Source: Tridacna crocea
Taxonomy: Eukaryota; Mollusca; Bivalvia; Cardiida; Cardiidae
DNA: 64,000 nt
NCBI GenBank assembly: GCA_943736015.1
Contig: OX031062.1
Span: 57,958,962-58,022,961, forward strand
Direction: 5' to 3'
Shown: positions 50,560 to 61,697 of the stretch, one piece after another
Layout of the letters: each line of letters opens with the position of its first letter
How positions within the stretch are numbered: the stretch's first letter is position 1
Made by a program: the position numbers and the translations under genes
Notes under the pieces: model-generated
What the model was told of the DNA's origin: nothing
The model's database searches: none
What the model saw: only the letters and a program-made list of their open reading frames with translations

Positions 50560-51053
50560 GACCTACTTCTTGACCCAATATGAGCAAATTTTTTTAAGGT
50601 ATGATCAAGACAAACATTCTGACAAAGTTTCATGAATATCAGGTTGAAAACATGTCCTTTTAAGTCCACGTGAGGTTTTTCTAATATCTAGGCTTTGACC
50701 CAACTTGACCCAATCTCAAAATTCTCCGAGATACCATCAAGACCAGCATTCTGACAAAGTTTCGTGTGTATCAGACTAAAAACTGGCCACTAAAATGAAC
50801 ACAAGGATTTTCTAAGATTTGGCCAGGTGACCTACTTTTGATCCAATAAGACACAATTTCGAACTTGTCCAAGATATCATCTGCACTAACATTCTGACCA
50901 TGTTTAAATAATATCGGACCGAAAATGTGGCTTCTAGAGTGCACACAAGTTTTTTTTCTAAGATTTGACCTGATACCGTATTTTTGGATCCGACATGACC
51001 CAATTTCGAACTTGTCCGAGACATTTTTAAGCTAAACGTCGATGGGTGATTAA
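50560..51053 (+). mobile_element. Helentron-like array fragment (HL-5)
   Basis: CATTCTGACAAAGTTTC recurs at about 50613 and 50747, with a variant at 50891, alternating with TTTTCTAA-ATTTG and ACTTGTCCGAGA words. Related to the HL-3 array at 29720. No terminal structure is seen. Confidence 0.75.
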
Positions 51054-51099
51054 ATCATGTCGTTTTGAATACCATTTATCCTCCGAAAGAATAAGGCCC

Positions 51100-51175
51100 A
51101 GCTGGGGGACCGAACCAGTAACTCCCGAGTTTAAAGCCACGTGGGATACTGACTGAGCTATCGGGCTCTGTGATA
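51100..51175 (-). tRNA. tRNA-like sequence, probably a pseudogene or SINE head
   Basis: Minus strand reads GCCCGATAGCTCAGTCAGTA (D arm, A box), then GTGGCTTTAAACTCGGG, then TACTGGTTCGGTCCCC (T arm, B box), then GCTGGGCC. The acceptor pairing is only partial and the anticodon stem is poor. Confidence 0.5.
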
Positions 51176-51793
51176 TTCAAATTACAATAAACCTAGTAAC
51201 CTAGTCAGACTTTCCTAGCATTAAAGCTATCATGGCGTCAGGTAGTATCAAGTGTTGCTTTCAAGTATAGCAATATGCAAAATTATTCTTCGTTAAGTTA
51301 TGATAGGCGTCGACGATTGAAAATCTCATCCACCTTGCCTCACTTGGGAGTTAAAAAGTTTTCAATTAGCTAATCATAAAAACATTGGGTGTTTTTTCTT
51401 TTCCCTTCATAATGGCTCCGATCTTAACATTGCTAAGATGGCCTTGAAAATTGAAATGCAGAAGTCACGTTTCCTACTTTAAATCCTTTCCTACGCCACG
51501 ATCTCATGGTAAACAAAGCTATTATTATCTTTTCCCGCATAGTTGCGACTTTCCATATTTTGTCGGTAAACAAACTGGAAACAACGAACAACTGCTTGTA
51601 ACAAGCAATTACCCCTTCCATCACAATCCTTTCAATGTATGTCTGCGGGAACAAGTCGAAATGCGGTATTGAGCTAGGGCACATTACGTGCCAGACAATT
51701 ACACTTTGAGCGCCAAATTAACCCAACGAACATTTTAGTTCTAGAAATAAGACCGTAATAACTGCAATTATATAACCAGGATATATTAGCAAA
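51176..51793. other. Worn PB-B-like core, otherwise unrecognised
   Basis: ACTGCTTGTAACAAGCAATT near 51590 is a small paired core resembling PB-B, without termini. Confidence 0.45.
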
Positions 51794-51860
51794 GCGGACA
51801 GTGTACACCAAAGATTAAACTGCACAGAACGTGCAGTCTGATTTTGATCTACGCAGGCCG
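51794..51860. repeat. P-4 palindrome copy
   Basis: CGGACAGTGTACACCAAAGA with GTGCAGTCTGATTTTGATCT. Confidence 0.78.
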
Positions 51861-52044
51861 CAAAGGCAAACAACGTAGTGAAAGGTATTTTAAGGGTCGA
51901 TAAACGTTCGCCGTCCTCAATAATTGGTCAAAGACTTTGTTGGATTATCATGTCCAAATTATTGGCTTCTAATGATATATCTTAGCTTTTGACCTTCATT
52001 TATACGGAAATAATATATCATTTAGTACAAAGCGATGATGACCA

Positions 52045-52103
52045 TCTCTCTCTCTCTCTCTCTTCCTCTCTCTCTCCCTCTCTGTCTCACTCTCTCTCTC
52101 TCT
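52045..52103. repeat. TC microsatellite
   Basis: CTCTCT runs interrupted by TTCC, CCC and GTCTCA. Confidence 0.95.
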
Positions 52104-52466
52104 CGGTAGCGCGCCTTGAGACAATTTTTCAGGAATTGTGCGTTCGACTATCGACTCCTGACCCCCATTTTTTTCCAGGACTATTGAAAGTCTTTACGAT
52201 ATCATTCCTTTCTCGCCGTCAAGCACTGTTTCGAATCTGTAAACGTGGTAAAGCAGAGAGTTGGCTTTGAAAGAACGTCCTATATTTGTTGATATTAGAA
52301 AGCAGACATTTGCTTGAAAAGAGCTTTTCGGCTTTGTTGTTATACTGGGAAGCATCTAGTGAGCATAGAAATGGCGTTTTGCAAAGTCTTGGTGAAGAAC
52401 AATATAAATTCCATGATTGAGAGACACTTTTGGAAAATGAGGTTTCAGGCACTGTCGTATTGCATC
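52104..52466. other. No recognised content
   Basis: Nothing recognised. Confidence 0.4.
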
Positions 52467-52735
52467 ATATGGAGTGCAACACGCGAAAAGGTGCATTCGG
52501 ACATTTGCGTAAAGTGTCGTCCCGGATTAGCCTGCGCAGTCCGCGCAGGCTAATCCGAGACGGCACTTTACGACTACATTAGATTTTGTGCTACAGTAAA
52601 CTTGCGTAAAACAGAAAATCACATAAAATCGGAAAGTGTCCTTTCGGATTAGCCTGTGCGGACGGCACAAGCTGATCCGAGACGACACTTTGCGCAAATG
52701 TCTGAATGCACTTTTTCGCGTGTTGCACTCCATAT
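52467..52735. mobile_element. FB-2 element, complete (269 bp)
   Basis: ATATGGAGTGCAACACGCGA at one end and CGCGTGTTGCACTCCATAT at the other. Two inner palindromes (GATTAGCCTGCGCAGTCCGC; GATTAGCCTGTGCGGACGGC). Confidence 0.93.
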
Positions 52736-53518
52736 CGAACGAGTCGTCGCACAGTATTTTGGCTAAAGTATCTTGACAGGGAGTGGTCCTAGGCGTGCAG
52801 AAGAAATTATCGATTCGCGGACTACGCAAACTGACCTGTACCTTGTAGATGCCTTTTAAAGATATAAAAAACTTATTCCTGAAGTTGAAGTGTGTTATGC
52901 TACGGCATACGAAGTCAAAAATACTTAATAGGAAGTTAAGGATCGCAAGAGCACAATGAAGTTAATTACGTCTATGTACATGTACGTACATGTCTGTATA
53001 CCTTTTATTTTACGTACGTAACGTGTTGGAAATACTTTACAGGATGTTAAGATCGTTGAAGTTTGTAACGTCTACGTACGTACATGTTTGTATTGCTTTT
53101 ATTTTACCTACGTAACGTGTCCAAAATCCTTTACAGGAAGTTAAGACCGTGAAAATTAGTTACGTCGACATATACGTTGGCGAACCTTTATCTGGCGTTA
53201 TGTGTGACCAATGCTAACAGAGACCGTACAAGGAAATAATCATCTCTATCTTTCAATATTGATCAATCGAGATTTCCACTAAGGACATATTTCCCAGTCC
53301 CCTGATATCATAAATAAGAAAGGGTGATTTCTTTCCAATAAATTATATCCGACTGACGACCCCTTCGCCTACTCAGCCCTTTTAGCGCCATTGGCGAAAA
53401 GTAGGGCTTTTCCAGACGTCATAGGTCAATATAAGGATGCACAGAAAGTGCATTTTGATTTATATTGGATCCATACTGTCCGCCTGTTGTGACAAGTCTA
53501 TAAGATACAATACCGTCT
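52736..53518. other. Local duplication near 52960-53120
   Basis: GTCTATGTACATGTACGTAC and GTCTACGTACGTACATG, each followed by TTTTATTTTAC-TACGTAACG and an ACAGGAAGTTAAG-like word, form two to three units of about 100 bp. Confidence 0.6.
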
Positions 53519-53716
53519 GGGTCCGTATTCACCAACCGTTATTAAGAACGTTCTTTGGCTTATTCTCCACAGAGTTTTCTACATTTGTAAGTAACACAAC
53601 TTCTGACTGGCTAAACCGAATGGTGTAGCCAATCAGAAGTTGTGTTATTTACAAGTGAAGAAAACCTTGGTGAATAAGACTAAGAATAATCTCAATAATG
53701 GTTGGTGAATATAAGC
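53519..53716. mobile_element. FB-5 foldback element
   Basis: GTCCGTATTCACCAACCGTT to AATGGTTGGTGAATAT; centre GGCTAAACCGAATGGTGTAG. Confidence 0.9.
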
Positions 53717-54181
53717 GCTGACTGTACTTTCAGATCGCAGAAAGAGATTGATTTTATACAAATTGCGCTGAAAAATACCATGACAATTATCTCGTTCTTG
53801 AATCCCTCGTGAGATATAGGAGAAGTCTCTTGAAGCGCCATTAATGGCGTCATCTCGTATTTTTGGTACCTTTATTGGCGTTGTACTTGATACAATTATT
53901 TCTAGGTGAGCCGCCTTTACATGTGATATGACATTAATCATTAATGACGGCTCAGGTTTGGTATATTCTGTCCTGGGTTTGACACTTTAAATGCTGGTCG
54001 TGAATTTAACTTAAACCAGATTACAAAATTTTAGACTCGCCCGTACTTAAGAATGAATTTTTGCATGCAAAAATTAGATGAAGCTTAATCGAAGCAACTT
54101 GTCTTGTGATACAAAGGTAGACGACAGTGTTGGAAAAGCAGAGCATGCTGATAACTAACATGTCAGTATCAAAACTTTTTC
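53717..54181. other. No recognised content
   Basis: A PB arm trace at 54008-54045 (TTAAACCAGATTACAAAATT). Confidence 0.45.
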
Positions 54182-54407
54182 TTAACCCTTTACTCCATAG
54201 ATACTCATTTCTACGCATTGCTTGTAGCCTTTGGAAAACATTGAGGCTAAAGGTGAAATTGCTCGTGACGAGCAATTTCACCTTTTGCCACAATGTTTTC
54301 TACACTATCAAAAGGTGTCATATACACATAAGAAGTGGCTTCATCTTTGCTGTTATTTAGGGTCAGTTAGAGATACCATAGAAATGCCTAATGGGGTAAA
54401 GGGTTAA
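54182..54407 (+). mobile_element. PB-B element
   Basis: TTAACCCTTTACTCCATAGA to GGGGTAAAGGGTTAA; perfect core AATTGCTCGTGACGAGCAAT. Confidence 0.94.
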
Positions 54408-54771
54408 CTCTTTCAGCACCGAATAAATAAACTCGATCTCTTTCGACGGCTCTAAATACATTCTATTGAGACTAATCAAGATTTTGATTGTGAAGGCTTG
54501 ACAACTCAAGCGGACGGCATAGATCAAAGATCAGCCTTACTCTGATCTAAAAAGCATATTTAGGACATTTGAAATTCAAATGATTACCTTTGACAAAATA
54601 CATGTAGCACTATACATTTTTTTCCATCCAAACAAGTCAGATAACTGCATGCTCAATTATTCGCATTTCATTTCCTTTGGTTTAAATCCCAGGGGCTTTG
54701 TTAAGGATATGGTACAAATCATAGTTTACGCCACGATGTTCAGTATGCAATTTATCTAAATTTCCAGGTCA

Positions 54772-55221
54772 TAGAGAATATTTGTTTTTTTCGGTGTAAG
54801 ATCGAAATTTATTTCATCGAGTGGACACCATCGGTAATATTTTCACGAGTGGCGCAGCCACGAGTGAAAATATTACCGATGGTGTTCACGAGATGAAAAA
54901 GAATTTCGATCTTACACCGAAAGAAACAAATATTCTATTTATTTTATGCTTTTAACTCTTTCTGGGAGGAGCTTTATCAAAATTCAGTACAATTCTTTTC
55001 CCTTATTCCCCGTGGCGTACCCCTCCCGCATAGCAACGTTACGTCAAGCGCGAGAAATGTAAGGTATATGACGTCATATTTCCCATCTGGTTGTAAGCCA
55101 CGCGCAATTTACCTAGGCAACAAGAACGTGAAAATCGGTATTTTCACTGGTGGTACCAGTGTAAGATCGAAAAATATTTTCACTGCTATTTCTCGATATC
55201 CCACCGGAAAGCATGAAATAA
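54772..55221 (-). mobile_element. E-9 element (450 bp) at a site empty in the other copy
   Basis: TAGAGAATATTTG to GCATGAAATA. The flanks TTTCCAGGTCA and AAATGTAATAG are contiguous (inverted) near 60032-60055. Confidence 0.9.
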
Positions 55222-55305
55222 AAATGTAATAGTACGTTATATATTGATTCTAAGTAGTATGTGAGAGACGTCTTGAAAGCAATTACATACCAGTGATGCA
55301 TACCA

Positions 55306-55384
55306 GCGGTTTACCTCGAAAACCCCGTAACAACAGCTTGTAATGAACTCTAGCTACGAGGTTTTCGAGGTAAACCGACGATAT
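55306..55384. repeat. P-6 palindrome copy
   Basis: CGGTTTACCTCGAAAACCCC pairs with GGTTTTCGAGGTAAACCG. Confidence 0.88.
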
Positions 55385-55489
55385 CTCATTCGGCACTCAA
55401 AAGCATCAAAATGGCGAAATGAATTTCTATGTTCGAATTGAAGGTGAACTATGACTTACATTGTTCATTTGTGCTTTAGGAGTATTTGT

Positions 55490-55799
55490 GCAGTCTGATC
55501 TTGATCTATGCCTTCCGCAAAAGTCGCTGTTGTTTCTATGGCGTCAAAAGGATTAAATGTCGTGACCATATGGGATAGTTTTGTAGATTATTTCGGTTAT
55601 TCGCACAGTGGATAACTCGATGCGGGTCACTTGATTCCTCTCAGATTTGAAGTTTGGCAATCTTGATAGATTGAATCTGTAATGGTGACAATAAGATAGA
55701 TACCTCTTGAATCTTTTCAAGTGAAACTGTGAATGTCGTAAAGCAAGCAAATATCACTACCCGCACCTTGTCACCGAAGCAACAGAATCAGAGATTGGA
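55490..55799. other. P-4 half copy, otherwise unrecognised
   Basis: GTGCAGTCTGATCTTGATCT at 55489 is one arm of P-4. Confidence 0.55.
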
Positions 55800-56115
55800 A
55801 ATGATTTTCAAAACAAACATCAACAGCGATCTTGGCCTCTGACCCATGTGACCCCAAAACAATAGGACACCTCCTTGGGTCATAACCAACACTTGTTGTA
55901 AAGTTTCCGAGTTCTAGGTCAAACAACTATTGAGTACGAGCACGGTAACAATTTTTGAACCAAGGTTTACCTGTGACCAAGAAATTTGACCCATGTGACC
56001 GCAAAACATTAAAGCGCCTTCATGGATTATGAGGAACGCTTGCATAAAGTTTGATGGTCTAAGGTCGTACGGCTTTCAAGTTAAAGCACGGAAACGGAAA
56101 CAAAACGAGTAAAAT
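55800..56115 (+). repeat. Worn Helentron-type array
   Basis: TGACCCATGTGACC at about 55840 and 55988, with AAAACA, CACCTCC or GCGCCTTC and GGGTCATAA or GGATTATGA words at matching offsets: two units of about 148 bp. Confidence 0.6.
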
Positions 56116-56127
56116 CAGCGTAACCCC

Positions 56128-56488
56128 CGTTGTCTGCACATGTCATATTCTTCGAAGAATCGACCCGTCAGCTATGGCGCAGCACCCCCCCCCCCTCTAA
56201 AATGATTGGGGGGGGGGATGTAGTAATACGCGCTTTAGCAATGGGGAAAATGGGTTTTATCAATACGTTTGAGGAGAAATCAGGCCTGTTTCAGCTCCAG
56301 ATCTCTCTAACCTGCTAATCATAGCTGAATGAATCGCACCAGGTAGCGTTTCATTGAGTAAACGTTTATTTTAGTTTGAATTTTAAAGTTACGGTTGTCG
56401 CGCAGAAAAGTTGTCCGGTTGTGTACCCAGGATGTCCAAATTAGATGGATGAATATTTGTAGAATGCCATCTAGCGGTAGATAATGGC
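56128..56488 (+). mobile_element. E-7 element with a C/G-run hairpin
   Basis: CGTTGTCTGCACATGTCATA at the left; C11 at 56185-56195 faces G10 at 56208-56217; ends AATGCCATCTAGCG and GATAATGG. Confidence 0.85.
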
Positions 56489-56857
56489 ATAACCCCGTCT
56501 ACTTTGGAGGTGGGGGGGAGCATAAAAAGCACCATGAACCTTTTTCTTAATTAATTGCACTCATTCCAACGTATAAAAAGTTGCTGCAGACGTACTCTGA
56601 AACGATTTGAAAGAAAGAAAAACTCCGATTAGTTAAACCAACTGGTTTAACGAGTCAGAAACTGTGTTACTTCCTAAAGGTTTCATGCCGTAATGAGTAA
56701 ATGGTGACTATCTCCTCGTGACAGGTCTATGATTATTGGATACTTTCGGCATCAATCAAGTATCTTTTATTTTTCGGAGACCGCATTAACCTCGCATCAT
56801 TAAACCTTACGAAGCTTATAAACCCTTCGGCTGCTAAGCGCGACTCAAGGATCTTTT

Positions 56858-56926
56858 GTGGACAGTGTAGATACAAGATCAGACTGCACATAACGTGCAG
56901 TCTGATCTTGGATCTACACTGTCCGA
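56858..56926. repeat. P-4 palindrome, near perfect
   Basis: GGACAGTGTAGATACAAGAT pairs with ATCTTGGATCTACACTGTCC. Confidence 0.92.
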
Positions 56927-57221
56927 TAGGGAGGTATATTTCTGGTACAAGAATATGTTTGAGATACCAAACTTTGGGTTGTCTAAACGGCTTGAGCGTT
57001 TCGTTTCACTTACATAGTAGGATAAAGGTTTACTCTTACTGGAAGACAAATACTTTCTGACTTGTCCATTTCAACAGTAGTTCCCTTTCTCCAGTGAGAC
57101 ATGTTAAAGAAATGAGTCTTATATGGTAGCAGAAAAAGTTTCAAACGATAAAATGGTTAAGGAATAATGAAGAAAAGAATATCATGAGGATATATCAGGC
57201 ACGTAGAAAGCAATTCAAGAT

Positions 57222-57238
57222 GGGGGGGGGGGGGGGGG
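57222..57238 (+). repeat. G17 homopolymer
   Basis: A run of G flanked by CAAGAT and AAACTC. Confidence 0.95.
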
Positions 57239-57324
57239 AAACTCATAATTTTTGGAAAATTTTGCGTCTATTGAACTCTCCGCGACAAAGGGTAATTTCA
57301 ATTACCATGACTGTCAAAATTATT

Positions 57325-57370
57325 GGGGGAGGGGGGGCTTAGCCCCCCCCCCACCCCCACCCCCACCCCC
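57325..57370 (-). repeat. G/C-run tract, G-quadruplex-prone
   Basis: GGGGGAGGGGGGG pairs with a C10 run, then CCCCCACCCCCACCCCC. The minus strand carries at least four G5 runs separated by single T. Confidence 0.85.
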
Positions 57371-57418
57371 TGTTCCTACGGGCCTGTATATGATCACACA
57401 AAAAATGAAAATCATTAG

Positions 57419-57690
57419 ATGGCCTGCAACACACGAAAAGGGGCATTCGGACATTTGCGTATAGTACCGTCTCGGACCAGCCTGCGCAGTCCGCACAAGC
57501 TAGCTTATCCGAAATGACAATTTCTGTTTTCATGTAATTTTATGTTATGCGCAAGTATTACTGAAAAAAAGAAATCTAATGTAATCGTAAAGTGCCATCT
57601 CGGGTTAGCCTGTGCTAACTGCACAGGCTGATCCGAAACGACACTTTACGCAAATGTCTGAATGCCCCTTTTTGCATGTTGTAGGCAATA
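57419..57690. mobile_element. FB-2 element
   Basis: ATGGCCTGCAACACACGAAA to TTTTGCATGTTGTAGGCAAT; inner CAGCCTGCGCAGTCCGCACA less regular. Confidence 0.88.
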
Positions 57691-57768
57691 TACGAGCTAC
57701 AAAGTTAGAAAAATAGATTAAGGGGGAAGACACAAACTTGCGCCAAGGGATGAAAGGACAACCTGAGT

Positions 57769-57979
57769 CCAGGCCCATATTCACCAACCATTCTTGAGAA
57801 TATTCTTAGTCTTATTCTCCAAGGTTTTCTAAAATAGTAAGTAACACCACTTGTAAGGAACACACCTTCTGATCGGCTAAACCATTCGGTTTAGCCAATC
57901 AGAAGTTGTGTTACTTACAAATGTAGAAAATTCTGGTGAATAAGTCAAAGAACGTTCTTAAGAATGGTTGGTGAATAAC
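57769..57979. mobile_element. FB-5 foldback element
   Basis: CATATTCACCAACCATTCTT to AAGAATGGTTGGTGAATA; centre GGCTAAACCATTCGGTTTAG. Confidence 0.92.
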
Positions 57980-58241
57980 GTTTTGGCATTCCCTTATAAT
58001 TTATCTGCCATGTAGAGGTACAGTATTGCAAGTTAGACAACGAAAACCCAATCAAGTTACTCCACTAAAGCTGTTGAAAAGATAAAGGTTTAGGGTTAGT
58101 ATCGTTAACTGTACTAACAACTGAAAAGGTTTGCGAGTAGGAATACATCTTCTTTATAAAGCTTCTATCCATAATATTATTAAAATTTCGAAAAGTAGAC
58201 TGTTTAGCGAATTAGCAGAGCATAGCTGCTTTACTGTGTTT

Positions 58242-58647
58242 CATCTTCGCGAGCCAAGGTTACGATCACTACGTGGCTCTTACCTTGGCTGATTGAGCCC
58301 GATTTCGAGATTCCTGCGATGCGCTCTCGAAATATTGGATGCTGGTTATTACCCCCGTTTATATCACATTTCTAAAAGCCAATGGAATATCGTTTTACAA
58401 ACCGCTTACGAATACACATGGAGCGATAAGCAGACATCTACGTGGGTTTCCATGTTTACCTTATATTCGAAAGGTAGCGACCTTATTCTATTTTTATCAA
58501 CCATGAAATGTAACGAGCGATTTCATTCGTTGCAGTTAGAGCTGGCTGCATCCAATGAAAAAGTATATCTGGGGAATGTAAAAATCAAGCTCGATCTGCC
58601 AAGGGTAGAGTAGCGTAGTGAATCGTCAGCCTTGGCTTGCGAAGATG
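58242..58647 (+). mobile_element. E-8 element (406 bp) with a 106-codon frame
   Basis: CATCTTCGCGAGCCAAGG to CCTTGGCTTGCGAAGATG. The frame at 58293-58613 shares start MSPISRFLR and end with the 39740 copy but differs in the middle by frameshifts. Confidence 0.88.
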
Positions 58648-59523
58648 CTGTGATGGGGCTCTAACCGGAATCAAATACATGCACTGTCATACACGCTTGC
58701 ACTCTGCTCATTCTAGTTTCAGTATTTGTACAATTTTACTTTTGTCATTATTGAATATAAGATGCTTCATGTGTACTTTTAGAGTTTGACATCTAGTACT
58801 ATAATACATCTAATACCAGCATAAAACCGCGTCAGACTGATGGAATGTAACTGATCCTATTATTATAAGTAATTAAACAACAGTGTACCGAGCGGCCCGC
58901 TTTGCAGAACCAATTCCACTTTACTTGCTCTTACTTAATCTACTAGTTGGTTATTATGTACATGCACGTGATAGAAATTTTATTTTTCAGTACAAGAAAT
59001 TATAGCCTATTACTCTTACAAAAGCTCCTTTCTAGGACTATTTCCGTTCTTCCCAGCATTTGAAGTGTATTATGATTTCATAATAAAATACCTTCCTGAT
59101 AACATGAAATAAACGTTGAAAACTAATTTATTTACACTGATTTATCAAAAGCCGAATTAATCTTTCGTAATGAAAAGGTTTTCCGAGGACTGCAAACAAT
59201 GGATCTTTAAAAATGACTTCTGATCCCTAATGAAATAAGAAGTGTCTTCTAGAGTAATTACTTTCTTGAAAACTTTTGAACAATCCGTGATGAAATAAGA
59301 GGGTCGTTCACATGATGCTTAATGAAGCTGTCAGATAGATTTTACAAATAAAATTCTTCATATTTCCGAGGACTAAATATTACAAATAACGATTCAGCAG
59401 AAATCAAAAGCACGTTTTGGTCACAGTTCTGAATAAAGAAGCAGACAGTGAACGAACAAGAAGTCGTACGGTCTACTAACACTTGCGTGGCAACTAGAAA
59501 CCTATAATTACACTCATTTACTT
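58648..59523. other. No recognised content
   Basis: AT-rich. GATGAAATAAGA is repeated near 59228 and 59289; no gene. Confidence 0.45.
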
Positions 59524-59753
59524 TTACAACCTTTCCCAAACAATCCCTGGTTTTTACGATGTTGGGAAAGAAGGCTTTTGAAAACACTGTAGGAAAAGGA
59601 GAAAATGCTGGTAACCAGCATTTTCTCCTTTTCCTACAATGTTTTCTACCCTTTAATAGAAAAAAATCATAATTCCTATCACATTTGATTTGTCGTCTGC
59701 AAATGCTTCCAATTTGGTCCAGTCCAAAATTTTGTCGTTTGGGAAAGGGTTAA
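59524..59753 (+). mobile_element. PB-A element
   Basis: TTACAACCTTTCCCAAACAA to GTTTGGGAAAGGGTTAA; perfect core. Confidence 0.94.
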
Positions 59754-59783
59754 ACTTAAATGTGTCGAAAACTGGTAAATACT

Positions 59784-60295
59784 CCTAAAGCGCAAATGAA
59801 CATTGTAAGTCATAGTTCACCTTCAATTCAAACATAGAAATTCATTTCGCCATGTTGATGCTTTTGAGTGCCGAATGAAATACCGTCGGTTTACTTCGAA
59901 ACCCTCGTAACTACAGCTCATTACAAGCTGTAGTTACGGGGTTTTCGAAGTAAACCGACGTTATGCATCATTGGTATGTAATTGCTTTCTAGACGTCCCT
60001 CACATACTACTTAGAACCAATATATAAGGTACTATTACATTTGACCTGGAAATTTAGATAAATTGCATACTGAACATGGTGGCGTAACCTATGATTTGTA
60101 CCATATCCTTAACAAGGCCCCTGGGATTTAAACCAAAAGAACTGATTTGCAAACAATTGAGCATGCAGTTATTTGACTTGTTTGGGTGGGAAAAAAATGT
60201 ATAGAATTACATGTATTTTGTCGAAGGTAATCATTTGAATTTCAATTGAGGCCAATGTCCTAAATATGTTTCTTAGATCAGAGCAAGGTTGATTA
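59784..60295 (+). repeat. Inverted partner of 54531-55489, empty of E-9
   Basis: Contains TTACATTTGACCTGGAAATT where the partner holds E-9. A third, worn partial copy (ATCACATTTGACCTGGAGAA) is at about 60545-60640. Confidence 0.88.
59883..59963. repeat. P-6 palindrome copy
   Basis: GTCGGTTTACTTCGAAACCC pairs with GGGTTTTCGAAGTAAACCGAC. Confidence 0.9.
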
Positions 60296-60770
60296 ATTGA
60301 TTTTTTCAATAACGCTAACAATTCGTAATAGTTTCTTGATGATATTCTGTCAATAATTTCGAGGAATATATAGCTTTCAGCTGAAATGGTACAAATAATG
60401 AATATTTGTGCATTTGGAGGATGGATTTGATTAGCACCATGGACACAAATCTTAATCCAAGGTACATTTTGAGAAATCAAAAAGAAAACCCAAACTCCCG
60501 CACGCACTTTAATAACGACCCTCGTACAGTATATATCACTTTCAGTTTGAACAGATATAACATATTATCACATTTGACCTGGAGAATTAGATAAATCCCA
60601 GCTCGAACATCTATAATTTGGGCCGTCCCCTTGACATTGTTATAAGGAGGTTTTACCAGGAAGGCCATAAATATTCCCCTCATAAGTCATAACAAATGAT
60701 TATGACCTGTTTTTATGTCATTTTCCCAGGAGTATTGAGACAAAATATACAGGGCTATTCTGTGATTTTT

Positions 60771-61370
60771 ATAACCCCGCCTGCGAAGTAGATGGGTGGT
60801 ATACTGGTTTCACTATGTCTATTTGTCTGTCCGTCCGTCCGCGCGTCCGTCAACCCGTCCGTGTTGTTTTCGCTTTCATGTTCTAACTCAAAAGCCGTTT
60901 AACCTATGATCCTGAAACTTTATACGTGCGTTGCTCATAAACAAAGGAGGTGGGGTTACATGGGTCAAAGGTCAAGATCACCGGCGGACTGTGTTTGAAA
61001 ATTGTTTCCTAGATCTAACTAAAAAGCTCATAAACAAAGGAGGTGGGGTTACATGGGTCAAAGGTCAAGATCACCGGCGGACTTTGTTTAAAAATCTTTC
61101 CTAGCTCTAACTCAAAAGTGCTTTGAAACTTTGTACAAGTGTTGCTCATGACCCAAGAAGGTACCCTGTTGTTTTCAGGTAACATGGGTAAAAGGTCAAG
61201 GTCACAGGTGAAATTTGTTTGAAAATCAATTTGGTGCTCTAACTCAATCGCTGTTTGACCCAGGACCCTGAAACTTTATACAAGTGTTACTGTTGACCCA
61301 AGAAGGTGCGGGTTACAGGGTCAAAGGTCAAGGTAACTGGTGGTGTTTGTTTTGAAAGTCATTTGTGTTT
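60771..61370 (-). mobile_element. Helentron-like element HL-6 (3' end at left)
   Basis: ATAACCCCGCCTGCGAAGTA and a GTCCGTCCGTCC tract at the left, then units CTAACTCAAAAG, CTGAAACTTTATAC, and TGGGTCAAAGGTCAAG repeated at about 120-bp spacing. A 57-bp stretch from ATAAACAAAGGAGGTGGGGT is duplicated exactly (about 60938 and 61030). Confidence 0.75.
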
Positions 61371-61568
61371 TGTGATTGTGCTATTTCAGTGATAGGTTAC
61401 GTGTGGGAGGTATTAGTCCACCTTGAAACATTTCTAGTTGGTATCGATAATCTGGCAAAGTTCAAAAAATATTTTCCCTATTAAGCCCTAGACCTTCAGA
61501 ATCCATATTATTGCAACATCTAGGTCTGTGGACATATCACTCTATAGGTTAGTCATGGTATAAAAAAC

Positions 61569-61697
61569 TAGAGCTGTCACTGAATGTGACAGTATTGGCA
61601 GTATTTTGTACACAGACGGACACACGGAAGGACACAGGGACGGACAGACAGGCTGATTCCAATATACCCCCGAAAACATTCGTTTTGCGGGGGTATA
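61569..61697 (+). mobile_element. Short HL-like element
   Basis: ACTAGAGCTGTCACTGAATG to TTTGCGGGGGTATAAA. The 3' end forms a hairpin ATACCCCCGAAAAC with GTTTTGCGGGGGTAT. Confidence 0.8.

Larger units (their letters stand above)
54531..55489 (-). repeat. Inverted copy of 59784-60295, carrying E-9
   Basis: After removing 54772-55221, the segment matches the reverse of 59784-60295 over about 510 bp, including GGGCTTTGTTAAGGATATGG and AGTAGTATGTGAGAGACGTC. Confidence 0.87.
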
